From Psychrobacter ciconiae (GTDB lineage: Bacteria > Pseudomonadota > Gammaproteobacteria > Pseudomonadales > Moraxellaceae): a stretch of 64,000 nucleotides of DNA. The stretch is from positions 1-64,000 of the forward strand of contig NZ_CAJGYV010000001.1 in the NCBI RefSeq assembly GCF_904846055.1, in the 5' to 3' direction. Of the stretch, positions 62,280 to 64,000 are shown one piece after another; within the stretch, counting starts at the first letter, position 1, and the number at the start of each line of letters is the position of its first letter. A model generated the notes under the pieces. The model was not told the origin of the DNA. It ran no database searches and saw only the letters and a list, made by a program, of their open reading frames with translations. Made by a program: the position numbers and the translations under genes.

Positions 62280-62763
62280 TTCTATTTATTAAGTGTCTTA
62301 GGTTTGGGAGGATTACCCCATAATCATAGCTTACGGTTAACTCTCCATTAGTGATTTTATAGTCAAACCTCTCTAAATTTTTGCCAACCAAGTCATCATT
62401 GGATCCAAGATCAAAGACAACTGTTAGTAACTGACCAGCAACATGGTTGGGGGTGTACTTAGTGTAAAATATTGGATAATGATAAAAGTACTCTTCCAAG
62501 TAAAGAAAAGTACTTAGTCTTTGTCTATCCTCATTAAACTCAACTACATATGCATTATCTTCGTAATATGAGTCATTACATAGATCTTTGATAGTCATTT
62601 TACTAGACTTCTGCTTAGTCTGATTTAGTCCCACCCATTTACCAATAAAAGCTTTAGGAATGGGCTTAATATTAGAACGAACTTCAGCATTTGCTATGCC
62701 TGTAGTGCATGAAAGTATTACGGCTAACGCAAAGCTTACCTGTATTCCAATACGTTCATACAT
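62245..62763 (-). pseudogene. Secreted protein gene with its 3' end replaced by the IS3 element
   Basis: The frame encodes 172 residues: a signal peptide (VSFALAVILSCTTGIANA), then a polar mature part with IPKAFIGKWVGLNQ and LTVVFDLGSNDDLVG. Residues after SYDYG (the last 23) come from IS sequence. Removing the element and one CCAT gives a continuous reading ...SYDYGTYYLTRCK and TAG at 61087-61089, a native protein of 157 residues. The opening IGKWVGLN resembles small beta-barrel (lipocalin-like) envelope proteins, but I cannot assign a family. The lost end contained a Cys. Confidence 0.78.
62318..62321. repeat. Target duplication CCAT, right of the IS3 element
   Basis: Second copy of the 4-bp duplication. 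Confidence 0.88.
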
Positions 62764-62930
62764 TAGTTGATATCTCTTATATTGTGTTGATTAGGTTTCT
62801 TTATTCGAATTCTTTATCATCTAGCAATGCCAGCTATCTTCATGAGTTTTTTGGATAATGTATCTCTAAAATTGAAGCGCTGTACAAAAACAGACAGATA
62901 CTTTAATGCTTAAAACCATATCTTCATTTC

Positions 62931-62937
62931 TGATTTA
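62931..62937. repeat. Target duplication TGATTTA, left of IS982
   Basis: TGATTTA occurs directly outside both ends of the IS982 element (62931-62937 and 63963-63969). Confidence 0.9.
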
Positions 62938-63962
62938 ACCCCAGTTCGGGATAAGCAGCAACCTAAGCCATTGATAAGGTTCATCATGTAGCAACTTGAC
63001 CATGAGGTATTATGTTTTTAATCGAAGGTTTATCCGGAAACCAGCAATAAGCAATCAACCCTGACAGCAAGTTTGTGATAAATCCCGTGACACTGCGATG
63101 GCGTGAATGCTCAATCTGGCACAAGTTTTTTAGCTCGCCAAACACCGTCTCAATCAAAGATCGATGATTGAGCAGCGCCTCATCGATAGGTTCAAGTGGT
63201 TTGGGCTTCATATTACGCCGAAGCTTGGTGATCAAGGTGGTATCACTATTATTGGTCAGCCAGGCATCTAGTGCTTGACTGATATAGCCTCGATCACCAA
63301 ACAGTTTGCCAAGCAAAGGCGTTGCCATCTTTTTAACCGGCGCTCTGTCATCCGTATTTCCTGCCGTGACTTTGACGGAGATCAGCTCGCCCTTATGGTT
63401 GATAATGGCATGCAGCTTAAAGCCATAAAACCAACCCAAACTGCTTTTACCTCGAGCCACTAAACCCTCAAAGACTTTATGGCGATAGATACGCTTATTA
63501 TGGCAAACGGCCAACTTGGTTGAATCAATGTAGCTGATTCCTGTACAGTCTCCCATCATGCGTTGCAAGTAGCCACATAAGGGCATGATAATTCGCGGAA
63601 TAAGCTCTATAAACCGGGAGTAGCTTGGCAGCTTCGGAAATTCTCGTGTCATCATGCCTAGCATATGATGGTAATAAAACAGCTTAAACTGACGATACCG
63701 CAGCTGATGAAACAGTACCAAGATGGTCATGATTTCTGGTACACTAATCTGGCATGCTCTTAGCCGCTTTGCACCATTAGCGATGAGGTGAGCCTCAAAC
63801 TCAGGTTTGAACTGCTGATAAAAGTCGTCAATATGGCAGTAGAGTTCGGTTAGGTGGTCCATGTAAGAAGTCCTGGTTGTGAAGTTGTTTGTCGTGAACT
63901 TACTTTAGCAACTTTGGACTTCTTTTTTTATCTTTTTTTAAGCGCTTATCCCGAACTGGGGT
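62938..63962 (-). mobile_element. IS982 family insertion sequence
   Basis: A complete 1025-bp element bounded by 19-bp perfect inverted repeats (ACCCCAGTTCGGGATAAGC) and a 7-bp target duplication. It carries one full-length transposase gene. No recognisable gene is interrupted at this point. Confidence 0.93.
62984..63862 (-). CDS. IS982 family transposase
   Basis: A 292-residue DDE transposase of the IS982 group: SVPEIMTILVLFHQLRYRQF and GISYIDSTKLAVCHNKRIYR (first Asp), KSSLGWFYGFKLHAIINHKG, VTAGNTDDRAPV, LLGKLFGDRGYIS (second Asp) and HRSLIETVFGELKN (Glu). The frame is full length with no internal damage. A final Phe-Pro-Asp-Lys-Pro-rich tail ends the protein. Confidence 0.93.
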   Translation of the reverse strand: MDHLTELYCHIDDFYQQFKPEFEAHLIANGAKRLRACQISVPEIMTILVLFHQLRYRQFKLFYYHHMLGMMTREFPKLPSYSRFIELIPRIIMPLCGYLQRMMGDCTGISYIDSTKLAVCHNKRIYRHKVFEGLVARGKSSLGWFYGFKLHAIINHKGELISVKVTAGNTDDRAPVKKMATPLLGKLFGDRGYISQALDAWLTNNSDTTLITKLRRNMKPKPLEPIDEALLNHRSLIETVFGELKNLCQIEHSRHRSVTGFITNLLSGLIAYCWFPDKPSIKNIIPHGQVAT

Positions 63963-63969
63963 TGATTTA
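63963..63969. repeat. Target duplication TGATTTA, right of IS982
   Basis: Second copy of the 7-bp duplication. Confidence 0.9.
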
Positions 63970-64000
63970 GTATTCGGTAATCGTCACAACCTTCTTGACG

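Larger units (their letters stand above)
61119..62317 (+). mobile_element. IS3 family (IS407-like) insertion sequence
   Basis: A complete 1199-bp element. The imperfect terminal repeats begin GGTAATCC at each end and continue with recognisable TAAGA..CACT blocks. It carries overlapping orfA and orfB with a -1 frameshift signal, and is flanked by CCAT on both sides. It lies inside the 3' end of a minus-strand secreted-protein gene. Confidence 0.9.

Noticed and set aside
62245..62313. Last 23 residues of the frame 62245-62763 as a natural C terminus
   Set aside because: They are encoded entirely by the end of the IS3 element.

Overview
The window looks like a chromosomal segment of a Psychrobacter-type member of the Moraxellaceae (Gammaproteobacteria). 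Supporting signs are the tyrA-aroA gene fusion downstream of pheA and hisC, a tusDCBE set, glnE, a RutG-type permease, and moderate G+C with many A/T-rich rho-independent terminators. No tRNA, rRNA or CRISPR array was found. Assignments rest on reading motifs in the translated sequence; no database search was possible.

Layout. 1-10.7 kb: partial accB, a MATE exporter, an EVE-domain protein, hemW, an entericidin-like lipoprotein, trmL, tusDCBE, glnE and ilvE. 10.8-11.3 kb: a charged, probably disordered protein. 11.4-22.2 kb: a long minus-strand envelope cluster of aspS, an LpxL-like acyltransferase, four LPS glycosyltransferase-like genes, and a tightly overlapping set of PMT-type transferase, GT2 transferase, GtrA-like membrane protein and YdjC/ChbG deacetylase. 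That last set resembles the NaxD/FlmK route that decorates lipid A with an amino sugar. 22.5-34 kb: SohB-like protease, SDR, thioesterase, xthA, argJ, a DUF4377 lipoprotein, sdaA, a RutG-like permease, a WG-repeat protein, a hydrolase and rubredoxin. 34-50.2 kb: tal, pheA-hisC-tyrA/aroA, rarD, folB-folK, a PACE exporter, cysE, ytoQ, trmJ, an HPt protein, dnaE and a DUF4236 protein. 50.4-56.9 kb: two related lipoproteins of unknown role, then a CpxP/Spy-like lipoprotein divergent from a CpxRA-like two-component pair.

From about 57 kb to the end the sequence is more A/T-rich and disrupted. It holds a membrane protein split at an A8 tract, a gene desert, a TolC-family gene cut by an IS630 element, an inverted relic of a related IS630 end, an IS3 (IS407-like) element inside the end of a secreted-protein gene, and a complete IS982 element. 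Target duplications are visible for the IS3 element (CCAT) and the IS982 element (TGATTTA), so the insertion histories can be read directly.

The main leads are the lipid A amino-sugar cassette (11.4-15.6 kb), the possible recoding site at 57.45 kb, the 87-bp perfect inverted repeat bounding 59,051-60,191, and the uncharacterised lipoprotein pair at 50.4-53.9 kb.
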